64,000 nt of DNA from Helicobacter jaachi (GTDB taxonomy: Bacteria > Campylobacterota > Campylobacteria > Campylobacterales > Helicobacteraceae), in contig NZ_JRPR02000002.1 of NCBI RefSeq assembly GCF_000763135.2, positions 1-64,000 on the forward strand, given 5' to 3'. Below, piece by piece: positions 1-8,263 of this stretch. How positions within the stretch are numbered: position 1 is the stretch's first letter; each line of letters starts with the position of its first letter. Both the position numbers and the translations under genes were made by a program. The notes under the pieces are model-generated. The model worked only from the letters and a program-made list of their open reading frames with translations, did no database searches and was not told the origin of the DNA.

Positions 1-100
1 CCCTGAAGGTCGCAGCAAGACTAGCTGCTTGATAGGGTAGATGTGTAAGCATAGTAATATGTTTAGCTGACTACTACTAATAGACCGCTTGGCTTTTTTA
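1..100 (+). rRNA. 23S ribosomal RNA, 3' end (partial)
   Basis: The first ~100 bases match the conserved 3' end of bacterial 23S rRNA: the segment around 66-96 (CTACTACTAATAGACCGCTT then GGCTT) is the typical terminal stretch before the closing stem. The gene begins outside the window. The exact mature 3' end is uncertain by about 10 bases. No 16S gene follows; Helicobacter usually keeps 23S-5S apart from 16S, and the arrangement here fits that. Confidence 0.93.
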
Positions 101-539
101 TTAAGCGATACTGCCTTATTGAGTGTATTTAGATTCAATGAAGTAAGTGTGGAATGGAATCTATTTTAGCATTTGTGCTTATGCAAGTAAGCGTGTGTTT
201 CGTCATGCTGAGCTTTTTGCGTAGCAAAAGGCGAAGCATCTAAAAACGCATTTAGATTCTATAAAAGCGTAATTATAAGTTAAATTAAAATTACTAAGAC
301 TATTAACAATACTTTCTCTTTAGAACTTTATGATTTATAGAATCTAAAAACAAGATTCTGTAAACCAACCAAAAAAGCAAAAAGAGACAAAGCAAAAATG
401 GAAATAAGAGCAAAGATAGAATCTAAAATATAGAATCTAGATTCTACAAGATTCTAAAATTATAGAATCCAAACTTAGATTCTAAAAATTAAGTTTAAGA
501 CGAGTGCGAGACAACGCATTTTTGTTTGCTTTTATTTCC
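101..539. other. 23S-5S spacer with inverted repeats
   Basis: About 440 bases of AT-rich spacer with no credible ORF. It holds a REP-like hairpin at 205-239, about eight copies of AGATTCT/AGAATCT (including the palindrome TAGAATCTAGATTCTA at 431-446), and a long imperfect inverted repeat, 387-414 against 525-551. The latter would fold the precursor RNA into a stem just before 5S rRNA. The spacer is long for a 23S-5S pair. Confidence 0.8.
205..239. repeat. REP-like palindromic hairpin
   Basis: Outer arms ATGCT (205-209) and AGCAT (235-239) enclose a 9-bp stem, GCTTTTTGC (212-220) with GCAAAAGGC (224-232), one T-G pair, around the loop GTA. The GTCATGCTGAGC...CGAAGCATCT layout resembles short extragenic palindromes seen in many bacterial genomes. 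Only this copy of the exact form was noticed in the window. Confidence 0.6.
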
Positions 540-551
540 CTTTTTCTTTGT
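387..551. repeat. Long inverted repeat upstream of 5S rRNA
   Basis: The left arm (387-414) and right arm (525-551) are reverse complements over about 27 positions with two mismatches and one missing base. They enclose ~110 bases that include the palindrome at 431-446. The right arm overlaps the expected 5' edge of 5S rRNA, so this stem would compete with 5S helix I or serve as a processing stem. The role is inferred. Confidence 0.6.
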
Positions 552-668
552 GTTTATATGATAGTAGGACACACCTAGCTCCATTCCGAACCTAGCAGTT
601 AAGCTTCTATCAGCCGATGATACTGCACTTTTCAAGTGTGGAAATGTAGGTGAATGCAAGGATAGGGA
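540..668 (+). rRNA. rrf: 5S ribosomal RNA
   Basis: The core ACACACCTAGCTCCATTCCG (569-588), followed by AACCTAGCAGTTAAGC, is the conserved 5S loop-B/C region, and GAAATGTAGG (640-649) is the 3' conserved part. The ends pair as helix I: the T-rich stretch at 540-550 with CAAGGATAGGG at 657-667. Boundaries are estimated by analogy with the E. coli 5S layout and may be off by several bases. Confidence 0.9.
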
Positions 669-1097
669 AAATTACTTTTTTCTACAAACTGCAAATTACA
701 AAACAAAATCACAAAACTACAAAAAGTAAAATTACGACTTACAAAAACGCACAAAATTACAAAACAAAAACATTTTAGACCATAAACAACATTCCACAAA
801 ATAAAATCATTAAAATCATAATACAGAATCTAGATTGCATATTTTCAACCGCACTCATTTACCACAAACAAAATTTTTTCTCAAAAACTCTCGCTACTCT
901 TTAGGATTTTAAGGCAGGATTTTGTAGGATTTATAGTCATTGAATCTTAAGTAGATTAAGAATCTAGGCCAGATTCTATACAAAAATCTTAGAACCTCAC
1001 AGGCCTAGCATCTGCAGATTCTGTATCGCTTATTTTGCTGTTTTATCACCCCTGTGCCGCATAGGATTTAGGCAAGCAAGGAGTGGAGATATAGAAT
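669..1097. other. Intergenic region without a recognisable gene
   Basis: This stretch is A- and C-rich just after 5S (ATTACAAAACAAAA occurs twice within 60 bases) and then carries scattered AGAATCT/AGATTCT words near 820, 960, 975, 1012 and 1095. No ORF, tRNA or clear terminator was seen. Confidence 0.6.
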
Positions 1098-1319
1098 CTA
1101 ATGCGATTTGCGATATTCCAAAATCATCGCATAGGCTTCATCTTTGAGCCGTAGCTTTTGCTTTTTTAGCACCTCCAGTTCCATATCGCTCATCACCTCT
1201 TCCCCATCTTCAATTTTTTTAATCCTATCATCAAGCTCATTATGCTCCTCAAAAATCTTTGCAAAATGCGCGTTGTGCGTCTTGAGAGCAGTAACCTCAT
1301 CTCGATACTCATGAAACAT
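1098..1319 (-). CDS. YdcH/DUF465 family small protein
   Basis: A 73-residue, highly charged, all-helical protein of the YdcH/DUF465 family. The family signature is visible as an N-terminal HEYR...L, a central helix with HNELDDRIKKIEDG, and a C-terminal LEVLKKQKLRLKDEAYAMI helix. The family is widespread in proteobacteria, probably cytoplasmic, and its role is unknown. The start is supported by AAGGAG about 8 bases upstream. It stands alone between the rRNA locus and argJ, transcribed toward the rRNA genes. No promoter was assigned. Confidence 0.85.
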   Translation of the reverse strand: MFHEYRDEVTALKTHNAHFAKIFEEHNELDDRIKKIEDGEEVMSDMELEVLKKQKLRLKDEAYAMILEYRKSH

Positions 1320-1431
1320 AGCCTCTCCTTGTGAAATAAAATGAGCCTTTATTGTAGGATATTTTTGATAATAGCACTATTTTTGCGCACAAAATGTCGC
1401 CTTTATGTGCCAAAAGCATGCAAAATAAGCA

Positions 1432-2646
1432 CTAACTCCTGTAATCTGCATTGATTTTGACATATTCATAGCCCAAATCGCAGCCATAAGCCACATATTG
1501 CGCATCTCCCACACCCAAATCACAGGTAATTTTAAAGCTATCTTTTTTCATAATGTCTGCCGCACGCGCCTCTTGTGCCTCATCAAAGCAAATTTCTCCT
1601 TTGTCAAACACCACCACATCATCAAATGCAATGCACAATTGCTCCTGCACAGAATCTACACCACTCGCACCGATTGTGGAGGCTATGCGCCCCCAATTTG
1701 GGTCGCCGCCAAAGAGCGCAGTTTTTACCAAAAGTGAATTGCTAAGGGCTTTAGCCGCGCGCATGGCTTGTGCTTTATCCTTTGCGCCGCGCACTTCAAA
1801 GGCTACTACTTTGCTTGAACCCTCGCCATCGCGCAAAATATCAAGGGCAAGCTTGTGCATAACCATACTCAAAGCCTCCTTGAAAGCCTCCGCGTGATAA
1901 GCCTTGCTGCGCCCATTAGCAAATAAAAATACAGAATCATTTGTGCTTGTATCCCCATCTACACTAATGGCATTAAAGCTTGCCTGCGCGCATTCTTGTA
2001 GGATTGCCTGTCCTTGCTCTGCTGGCACTTGTGCATCTGTGGTAATAAAGCATAGCATAGTTGCAAGGCTAGGCTGTATCATTCCTGCACCCTTAGCCAT
2101 AGCCCCGATAGTAAAGCTCTCGCCAGAATCTAGCTGCACTTTGATGGCGATTTCTTTTATAAATTTATCTGTAGTGCGTATGGCATTGGCCGCTCGCAAA
2201 TGCGCGTCCTCACGCCGCTCAAAGGGCTTAAAATGCGCAAATGAAGCAATAATTTTCTCTTTAGGCAAATACTGCCCTATCACGCCTGTGCTTGACATAA
2301 TGGGATTTTGGACAAAGCTAAAAGTATGCTTTAGCGCCTCTAAAATCTCACACACATCTTGCAATCCCCTTTTGCCTGTCATCGCGTTAGCGTTTTTAGT
2401 GTTAATGAGCACAAAATTGGTTGGTTTATTTGCTAGATATGTCTTAAAGTGTGTGATTGGTGCGGCTTCAAAGCGATTTTGTGTGAAAAGCACAAAAGGT
2501 ATTACTAAATCTTGGCTATACAAGAACGCGACATCAAGGGAAGGCTCGCCATTTGCAAGCGGGGCTTTAAGCCCAGCAGCCACGCCATCAGCATAGAATC
2601 CTTGCACAGCATTAATGCCGCCCTTTATGGGAATAATCTCAAACAT
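1432..2646 (-). CDS. argJ: Arginine biosynthesis bifunctional protein ArgJ
   Basis: 404 residues, the usual ArgJ length. ArgJ moves the acetyl group from N-acetylornithine to glutamate (ornithine acetyltransferase) and in many species also makes N-acetylglutamate from acetyl-CoA. Like other Ntn-type enzymes it cleaves itself; the cleavage site and nucleophile are seen as [12 protein letters not shown], with Thr196. The oxyanion-hole segment [10 protein letters not shown] lies near 119-128, and [10 protein letters not shown] lies in the C-terminal half. The start overlaps the end of the K+ channel gene by 8 bases, so the two are probably co-transcribed. With argD at 44.6 kb this implies an acetylated arginine pathway, which H. 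pylori lacks. Whether the enzyme is bifunctional cannot be told from sequence alone. Confidence 0.95.
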   Translation of the reverse strand: MFEIIPIKGGINAVQGFYADGVAAGLKAPLANGEPSLDVAFLYSQDLVIPFVLFTQNRFEAAPITHFKTYLANKPTNFVLINTKNANAMTGKRGLQDVCEILEALKHTFSFVQNPIMSSTGVIGQYLPKEKIIASFAHFKPFERREDAHLRAANAIRTTDKFIKEIAIKVQLDSGESFTIGAMAKGAGMIQPSLATMLCFITTDAQVPAEQGQAILQECAQASFNAISVDGDTSTNDSVFLFANGRSKAYHAEAFKEALSMVMHKLALDILRDGEGSSKVVAFEVRGAKDKAQAMRAAKALSNSLLVKTALFGGDPNWGRIASTIGASGVDSVQEQLCIAFDDVVVFDKGEICFDEAQEARAADIMKKDSFKITCDLGVGDAQYVAYGCDLGYEYVKINADYRS

Positions 2647-3766
2647 AATCCACCTCCCTTGGCTTTTGCTTTTTCATAATCAAACGCTTTGTAGCGCGGA
2701 TATTTTCACTCGCACCAATCACAAGCAGCTTGCACTCGCTTGAAATGATAGTGTTGCCATTTGGCATCGTGATATATGTGCCATCTTTTTGCGTAAGCCC
2801 CACCACAGAAATATTAGTCACATCGCGAAAATGCGCTTCTTTGAGCTTTTTTAGCACAAGCCACGAGTAGCGTGGGACGATAATTTCCTCTAAATCAAGT
2901 GGCGTATCGCGCCGATACAAAAACCGCTCAAGCAGATTTTCCATATCAGGGCGCACCGCCATAGCTGAAATTCTCTGCGCCATAAGTTTAGAAGCAGAGA
3001 TTACAGAATCACAACCTAGCTTTTTGAGCTTATCGCTCTCCTCTTGCGAGTTGGCATTAGCGATAATGTAATAGGGCTTGCGTCCTAGCTCCTCCTCAAA
3101 AAGCCGCGCGCTCACCACCATAGTGATATTATCCGCTGGATTTTTTGAAAAGCTCACAATCCCTCTTGCACTTGATAAATGCGATTTTAGCATAGCAATG
3201 TGCGTGTGGGGATTATCGATAATGTAGTAGGGGTATTTGTATTTTTGTGCTTGCTTTTCAAAATCTGGAGCATTGTCAATCACCACAAAAGGAATGTGAG
3301 ATTCTAAAAACTGCCCAGCTAACTCGATAGTAAATTCATTGTGATAGCAAATTACATAGTGATTTTGCAAACGCGCCACTTTATATATCATTTTTTGCTC
3401 CTTAAGTAGTCTAATAAGCGTGCCATTATTCACCACGCTCATAATAAATGCCACGCTAAATGTTACAGCTCCGGCTCCACACACCATAAGCAAAGCCGTA
3501 AAAAGAATAGTGATAGTGCTAAAATCCTTTTCTTTTAATGAGCCAAAGCCGGTATTGGTGAAAGTGTAGGAGGTTTGAAAAAAGGCTTGCACCAAGTCAT
3601 AATCCTCTAATATCAAATACCCCAAAGTGCCAAAAAGCAGAAAAAACTGAATGATAATAAGCGGAAGTCTAAAGGGCTTTAGCTGTTCATACAGCTCGCC
3701 CGATAGGGAGAAATCTGGCTTTGGCGTATTCCCCCAATGAAGAAGCTTTTTAAGTCTTGCAAACAA
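2639..3766 (-). CDS. kchA: Potassium channel protein with TrkA-N (RCK) domain
   Basis: 375 residues. Two membrane helices (about 33-54 and 85-112) flank a pore segment with the filter-like sequence TNTGFGSL, followed by a cytoplasmic Rossmann-type RCK/TrkA-N domain (from ~134, [10 protein letters not shown]...FVVIDN) and a TrkA-C-like end. This matches the two-helix K+ channel HpKchA of H. pylori, which also lies beside rpmB. The filter departs from the standard TVGYGD, and the usual glycine-rich GxGxxG of the Rossmann fold is degenerate (CYHNEF), so nucleotide binding is doubtful. It begins 13 bases after rpmB and overlaps argJ. Expected role: K+ uptake at the inner membrane. Confidence 0.85.
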   Translation of the reverse strand: MFARLKKLLHWGNTPKPDFSLSGELYEQLKPFRLPLIIIQFFLLFGTLGYLILEDYDLVQAFFQTSYTFTNTGFGSLKEKDFSTITILFTALLMVCGAGAVTFSVAFIMSVVNNGTLIRLLKEQKMIYKVARLQNHYVICYHNEFTIELAGQFLESHIPFVVIDNAPDFEKQAQKYKYPYYIIDNPHTHIAMLKSHLSSARGIVSFSKNPADNITMVVSARLFEEELGRKPYYIIANANSQEESDKLKKLGCDSVISASKLMAQRISAMAVRPDMENLLERFLYRRDTPLDLEEIIVPRYSWLVLKKLKEAHFRDVTNISVVGLTQKDGTYITMPNGNTIISSECKLLVIGASENIRATKRLIMKKQKPREVDYV

Positions 3767-3779
3767 GATGAAAATAAAT

Positions 3780-3968
3780 TTAAGAGTATTTTTTCATCGT
3801 GCGCAAAGTCGAAGCAGCCACTTTAACGCGAATGCTTGTGCCATCTTCAAGTTTAAGTTTAACATTGCGCAAATTAGGAAGTGAGCGCTTTTTTGTTTTA
3901 TTATTCGCGTGACTTACATTATTGCCAACCATAGCACCCTTGCCCGTAAAAAAACATTTTCTTGCCAT
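3780..3968 (-). CDS. rpmB: 50S ribosomal protein L28
   Basis: 62 residues, basic, starting [20 protein letters not shown], which is the L28 signature, with the conserved [19 protein letters not shown] block. It is a component of the large ribosomal subunit near the peptidyl-transferase region. The start is supported by AAAGG upstream. It is followed within 14 bases by the K+ channel gene, the same order as in H. pylori (rpmB-kchA). Confidence 0.97.
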   Translation of the reverse strand: MARKCFFTGKGAMVGNNVSHANNKTKKRSLPNLRNVKLKLEDGTSIRVKVAASTLRTMKKYS

Positions 3969-4060
3969 TATACAACCTTTAAAATGAAAGTAAATCCGCG
4001 ATTATAGCACAAAATTATAGGCTAAACCTTAAGCCTTGCTAATCCCCACTCCCCCAAGCG

Positions 4061-4092
4061 TGCGTAGATTCTATAAATACAGAATCTACGCA
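4061..4092. terminator. 12-bp perfect stem after the efflux adaptor gene
   Basis: TGCGTAGATTCT (4061-4072) and AGAATCTACGCA (4081-4092) form a perfect 12-bp stem with an 8-base loop, 4 bases beyond the stop codon of the minus-strand adaptor gene. It is built from an inverted pair of the AGATTCT word. No strong T-run follows, so termination is an inference. Confidence 0.5.
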
Positions 4093-4096
4093 TCAT

Positions 4097-5071
4097 CTAA
4101 TCTATCAGCACGCTCATGCCCACGCGTAAGTCATTAATATGTGTAGTAGGATAGGCTTCTACCTCAAATGTCCTTACATCATAGCCTTTAGAAGCACTCG
4201 TAGCGCGCCAAGTGGCAAAATCTCCCATAACAGAAGTAAATTCCACTCTAAACTCTGCCTCTCTCTCAAGAGCTGGAATAAATGCCTTGAAAACCTTGCC
4301 CTTTGGGAAATCTTTCAGGCGATATTCTGGCAAATGGAAAGTAATCCACGCATCATTCATATCCACCATTAAAGCCACTGGAAAGCCGCTAGGAGCTAGC
4401 TCACCTTCATGCAAAAGCACATTGCTCACCTCGCCATTTGCTGGCGCTATGGCTTGCGTGTCTTTAGCATAGCTCTCTACTTCATCTACTTGCCCTGCTG
4501 CAGCGTCCTCTTTTGCCTGCGCGGCGATTTTGGTTTCATGACTTGCGCCATCAAGAGCAAGCTTATATTGCTGGTAGGCGACATTTTCATTATGCTTTGC
4601 TGTAGTGAAATTTGCATAAGCCTCATCACGCCTTTGTTGGCTTACTACACCATCTTTATATAAAGACTCTATACGCTCATAAGTGCTTTTGGCTAGATTT
4701 GCCATAGTTTTTGCGCCCTGCCATACATCTTTTGCCGATTGGATAGTCTCAACTCTAGCGCCCTGCTTTGTTTCACTGCTTAGCGCCTTTGCAGCCTCAT
4801 AGCCTGCCTTAGCCTGCTCAAGCTTCGCGCGCAACTCTGGAGAATCTATGCTATATACCAAATCGCCCTTTTTAAGCATATCGCCCTTTTTGACAAAGAT
4901 ATTTTCAACCCTCCCTGCGACTTTGGAGCTAATGGCGTATTCTCGCGCCTGCACTTGAGCGTAGATTCTATTCTCCTTTGGCTCATAGGCGCGCACAAAG
5001 CTTATAACAAGCCATAGCAAAAACGCTAGCACAATCACAATAAGGGCTATTAGTTTGGCATTTATTTTCAT
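4097..5071 (-). CDS. HlyD-family membrane fusion protein (efflux/secretion adaptor)
   Basis: 324 residues: an N-terminal membrane anchor (about 6-27), then the barrel-sandwich half-motif AGRVENIFVKKGDMLKKGD, a long helical hairpin (about 80-200, rich in Ala, Lys and Glu) and the second half-motif near QAIAPANGEVSNVLLHEGE. This is the periplasmic adaptor fold of HlyD/EmrA-type systems, linking an inner-membrane pump to an outer-membrane channel. It starts 13 bases after the TolC-like gene and is surely co-transcribed with it. H. pylori has a similar pair (HP1488-HP1489) followed by ABC-type permeases; here the next gene is rpmB, so the pump partner is not at this locus. Confidence 0.88.
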   Translation of the reverse strand: MKINAKLIALIVIVLAFLLWLVISFVRAYEPKENRIYAQVQAREYAISSKVAGRVENIFVKKGDMLKKGDLVYSIDSPELRAKLEQAKAGYEAAKALSSETKQGARVETIQSAKDVWQGAKTMANLAKSTYERIESLYKDGVVSQQRRDEAYANFTTAKHNENVAYQQYKLALDGASHETKIAAQAKEDAAAGQVDEVESYAKDTQAIAPANGEVSNVLLHEGELAPSGFPVALMVDMNDAWITFHLPEYRLKDFPKGKVFKAFIPALEREAEFRVEFTSVMGDFATWRATSASKGYDVRTFEVEAYPTTHINDLRVGMSVLID

Positions 5072-5084
5072 AACTCACTCCTTA

Positions 5085-6467
5085 TCAATTAAAAAAAGCA
5101 TAAAATTGCTCAATCTCATCGCTCAAAGCTAGCAGCCTAGCTAATGCAAGCGCGTAATTATACGCAATGCTTTGACGCTCGATAATGGCTAAAGAGAGCG
5201 CATTTTGCGCATCGCTTACTTCTGTTGTCGTGCCTAACCCTTGAGAAAATGCCTTTTGGCGCAATTTAAGATTTTCCTCTGCTAACTCAATAGAGGAGCT
5301 TAGGCTAAAATACTGCGTTTTATACGCCTGCACTTCACTATAAGTCTTTTCACATAGTGTTTTTAAATCTTTTCTTGCTTGAGCGGTGGCAAATTGCGCT
5401 TCAATAGTGGCAATCTTGCTCGCTTGATATTTTTGAATTCTACCATTTGGGCTAAGTAGCGACCACCGAGCGCCCACACCCGCATACCAATTGGGCATAG
5501 CCTTATCAAGCAAAGAGCTATTATCATGAAACATATAGCTCCCAAATAGCGCCACTTCAGGCAAAAACGAGGCAAACTCGATATTAGTTAGCTCATTAGC
5601 GGCTTTAATCTTATTATCCATAAGCTGCAGCGCAGGATAAATCTCAAGCGCCTTATTGGTGTAGTGTTCCAAAGGCTGCAAGGCTTTATCTTGCTTAATA
5701 TCAATACTTTGCGTAAGTTCAAGCGTGGTGTGAGATTCTCTATTAAGTATGGCATTGAGCGCTAAAGAAGCGATTTTAAGGTTATTATCTGCTTTTTGCA
5801 CATCAATGCTTGATTTATCATAATTCACTTGCGCTTGCAGCGCTTCTATGCGCGCGATTTGCCCTTTTTCTTGTAGTTTAAGCGCATTTTGATAATGGGT
5901 TAAATGTCCCGCATTCGCGCTAGTGAGCGTGGATAGAATCTGATTGCTTAACACCACGCCATAGTAAAGCCTCACACAATCTTCAAAGAGGCTTAGCTCT
6001 TTGAGTTTAAGGGCTATAAAAGCATCTTGGAGCGCGATTTTAGATAATTTATTAGCAAAATACTTGCGCCCGCCTGTGAAAATGGGATAGACGATATTAA
6101 GCGCGCCAAAGATGATATTATTATCTTGCAGCGTAATGGGCTGGGCGAGATGACTAAGCAGCGGCGCTAAAGGCGCAAGTGCGGGCGAGCCTCCCAATGC
6201 GGCAAGCTGGGCATTATTAAACAAATGCGCATTCATAGGCTCTTGCAGGCGCACATATACGCCATCAAGCGAGATTTGCGGTAGATAAATCATTTTTGTC
6301 GCGCTATCTAGCTTTTCTTGCTTATCTACAGCACTTTGCGTGGATTTTAAACCATCATTATAGAGTAAAATTTGTTTGTAAGCAGATTCTATATCCAAAT
6401 ACTCCGCTTGTAGCGCGCTTAAAATAGCCATAAGTGCGCATATGAGCGAGCAAATCCACCTTTTCAT
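5085..6467 (-). CDS. TolC-family outer membrane efflux protein
   Basis: 460 residues with a Sec signal peptide (about 1-21, ending SALQA) and two tandem outer-membrane-efflux repeats made of long helices, typical of TolC/OMF proteins. The repeats are seen as Ala/Leu/Gln-rich heptads, e.g. LKLQEKGQIARIEALQAQVN in the first half and LRQKAFSQGLGTTTEVSDAQ in the second. It should form the outer-membrane exit duct for the adaptor encoded just downstream. The substrate is unknown. It is divergent from the TIGR02757 gene, with ~70 bases between the two start codons. Confidence 0.9.
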   Translation of the reverse strand: MKRWICSLICALMAILSALQAEYLDIESAYKQILLYNDGLKSTQSAVDKQEKLDSATKMIYLPQISLDGVYVRLQEPMNAHLFNNAQLAALGGSPALAPLAPLLSHLAQPITLQDNNIIFGALNIVYPIFTGGRKYFANKLSKIALQDAFIALKLKELSLFEDCVRLYYGVVLSNQILSTLTSANAGHLTHYQNALKLQEKGQIARIEALQAQVNYDKSSIDVQKADNNLKIASLALNAILNRESHTTLELTQSIDIKQDKALQPLEHYTNKALEIYPALQLMDNKIKAANELTNIEFASFLPEVALFGSYMFHDNSSLLDKAMPNWYAGVGARWSLLSPNGRIQKYQASKIATIEAQFATAQARKDLKTLCEKTYSEVQAYKTQYFSLSSSIELAEENLKLRQKAFSQGLGTTTEVSDAQNALSLAIIERQSIAYNYALALARLLALSDEIEQFYAFFN

Positions 6468-6540
6468 TATTCACCTTTATGCTAAAATCAAAGCCTATTA
6501 TTTTAACTTAATAAATATCAATATTACTTTAAGGACTGCT

Positions 6541-7401
6541 ATGCGCAAGCTAAAGGCGCTACTTGATGAGCAATATAGCCTAAAAAACACCATAGATGAG
6601 CTGCAAGCTACTAAGCCAGACCCGCTTTATGTGGCTAGATTCTATACGCATAGCTCGTATTTTGCGGAGATTGCGCTGCTTTGCGCGCTTTTATCTTATG
6701 GGAATGCTAAAGCCATTGTGCATTTGCTGCAAGGCTTCGACTTCTCACTTTTGCAATCCATAGATACGCTATCAAAGCGCGATGTGCAGGACTTTTCATA
6801 TTATCGCTTTCAAACACGCGCAGATATAAAAGCCCTTTTTGAAATTATTGCCGCAATGCTCGAAAATGGCGGATTAGAGCGCCTCTTTTTATACCACTAT
6901 AAACACCCACCAAAAAGCTTAACATTATGGAATAGAAGTGGCAACAAATCCCATGCACGCCTTATTTATGGCATTTATGCTTGTATAGAATCTATGCTCA
7001 CTATCGCGCAAAAGCGTGGCATTGTTTTAACGCAAGGGCTATCCTTTGCGCTTGGCACTTCACACTATGAGATACTGCGCGCCTGCGGCAATCCCCCGCG
7101 TAATGCCTCTGCGCTCAAGCGTTGGGCAATGCTGCTGCGCTGGCTTGTGCGCAAAGATGAGCTAGATGTAGGCTGCTGGCAGGAGCATATCTCGCCTGCA
7201 GATTTAATCTTGCCGCTAGATACGCACACTTTTGCCCTTTGCTCAAAGCTTAAGATTTTAGCGCGCAAAAGTTATGATTTGCAAAGTGCCCTGCAAGCCA
7301 CAGATACGCTAGCATTTTTGCGCCCACACGACCCCGTGGCGTATGATTTTGCACTTTATCGTATAGGGCAGGGGAAAGTGGATATTACTTCATTTATCTA
7401 A
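6541..7401 (+). CDS. TIGR02757 (DUF2400) family protein
   Basis: 286 residues from the ATG at 6541, which has AAGGA about 6 bases upstream. An in-frame start at 6442 would run antisense into the efflux gene's 5' end and lacks support. The protein matches the TIGR02757/DUF2400 family of unknown function: the hallmark is ALKRWAMLLRWLVRKDELD followed by W and ISPADLILPLDTHT and, near the C terminus, FLRPHDPVAYDFALYRIG. The HxxxLxRWxVR...D..PLDTH layout recalls helix-hairpin-helix DNA glycosylases, but no activity is established. The end overlaps the convergent pseudopilin gene by 12 bases. Confidence 0.85.
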   Translation: MRKLKALLDEQYSLKNTIDELQATKPDPLYVARFYTHSSYFAEIALLCALLSYGNAKAIVHLLQGFDFSLLQSIDTLSKRDVQDFSYYRFQTRADIKALFEIIAAMLENGGLERLFLYHYKHPPKSLTLWNRSGNKSHARLIYGIYACIESMLTIAQKRGIVLTQGLSFALGTSHYEILRACGNPPRNASALKRWAMLLRWLVRKDELDVGCWQEHISPADLILPLDTHTFALCSKLKILARKSYDLQSALQATDTLAFLRPHDPVAYDFALYRIGQGKVDITSFI

Positions 7402-7815
7402 GATTCTATCGGTGAAATCTTTGCATAGCGCCTCTTTAAGCAGGCATGAGATTTTAGGATTTATCACAAGCGAGGCAGGCTCAAGCACAAATTGCAAATT
7501 TTTAGAATCTACAATCGCCATAATAGAGCCGCTATGCACATAAAAGGCGCATTTAGCGCGATTATTTTGCTCTAAGCGTGAAAGAATTACATAAGCCTTT
7601 GTCGTATCTATAGAATCTGCTTGCAAAAAACGCTGCGCATAATACGCACTAAGCGCACTTTGAGTGCTTATAAGCCTGCTTTTAAGCTCATTTAAGCACT
7701 GCTTATGTCCTATATAGCCCATATAGCGCACACCAACGCTTGCAACAATAGCAAAAATAATAATGGCGCACACTAGCTCAACGCTGCTTAAAGCTGCTCT
7801 TTTAAAAGATAGCAT
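7390..7815 (-). CDS. Pseudopilin-like protein (second of a pair)
   Basis: 141 residues from the ATG at 7815; a TTG at 7836 is a possible alternative. A short basic leader, MLSFKRAA, is followed by LSSVELVCAIIIFAIVASVG, the type IV prepilin-like hydrophobic helix with Glu at +5. The residue before the cleavage point is Ala rather than the usual Gly. Beyond the helix is a small domain with several Cys residues. It overlaps the end of the upstream pseudopilin gene by 14 bases. Such proteins are processed by prepilin peptidase and assemble into short pseudopili in type II secretion or DNA uptake systems; the actual system here is unknown. Confidence 0.7.
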   Translation of the reverse strand: MLSFKRAALSSVELVCAIIIFAIVASVGVRYMGYIGHKQCLNELKSRLISTQSALSAYYAQRFLQADSIDTTKAYVILSRLEQNNRAKCAFYVHSGSIMAIVDSKNLQFVLEPASLVINPKISCLLKEALCKDFTDRILDK

Positions 7816-8263
7816 TTGAGGTGCTAAGTGGCACAATCCTGCGCGTTTGATGTCTTTTTAGGAGTTTTTCACAGAGTGTGGAATCTGCTTTTTGCTGCAC
7901 AAAAAATACAAGATTGCCATTTTCTTGTGTGAAATTTATGCAATCATTTTGCGTGTCAATCGCGCCATTTTTGGCAAGCCTTATGCCATTATTTTGCGCT
8001 ACCCAGCGCGATGGGCTAAGCCCTGCTAAATCAAGCATTTTTGCGCCACTAAGGCTACTAGGCTCAATATTTTGGCTAAAGACTTCTCGTTGAATGGCAT
8101 TAAGCGCGCTTAAAATATCATTTTCAACCGCAATAAGCTGCGCATCTCCGCGCGTTAAGGAAAGGCGCGGAATAGCAATAGCGGCTAAAATCCCCAAAAT
8201 AATAATGACAAACACCAGCTCCATCATACTAAATGCAGCCCTTTTACGCTTAAAATGCCTCAT
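7802..8263 (-). CDS. Pseudopilin-like protein (first of a pair)
   Basis: 153 residues. The leader MRHFKRKRAA precedes FSMMELVFVIIILGILAAIA and then IPRL, a classic N-methylation/prepilin helix with Glu+5 and the conserved Pro near +22; again Ala replaces Gly at -1. The C-terminal part has a Cys pair (NDCINF...STLCEKLL) like the disulfide loop of pseudopilins. It overlaps the upstream sixA-like stop by 4 bases (ATGA type), so it belongs to the fabD-mtnN-sixA transcript. Similar proteins act in Campylobacter DNA uptake (Cts system), which is the nearest known precedent. Confidence 0.78.
   Translation of the reverse strand: MRHFKRKRAAFSMMELVFVIIILGILAAIAIPRLSLTRGDAQLIAVENDILSALNAIQREVFSQNIEPSSLSGAKMLDLAGLSPSRWVAQNNGIRLAKNGAIDTQNDCINFTQENGNLVFFVQQKADSTLCEKLLKRHQTRRIVPLSTSNAIF

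Noticed and set aside
669-800. Short A/C-rich direct repeats after 5S rRNA as a CRISPR-like array
   Set aside because: The repeats are short, imperfect, low-complexity CAAAA runs with irregular spacing and no spacers.
1904-2596. A 230-residue plus-strand reading frame
   Set aside because: Lies antisense inside argJ, which has clear motifs; composition is Cys/Ser-rich as expected of a shadow frame.
7065-7268. Antisense frame inside the TIGR02757 gene
   Set aside because: Shadow of a conserved family protein with the hallmark motifs on the plus strand.
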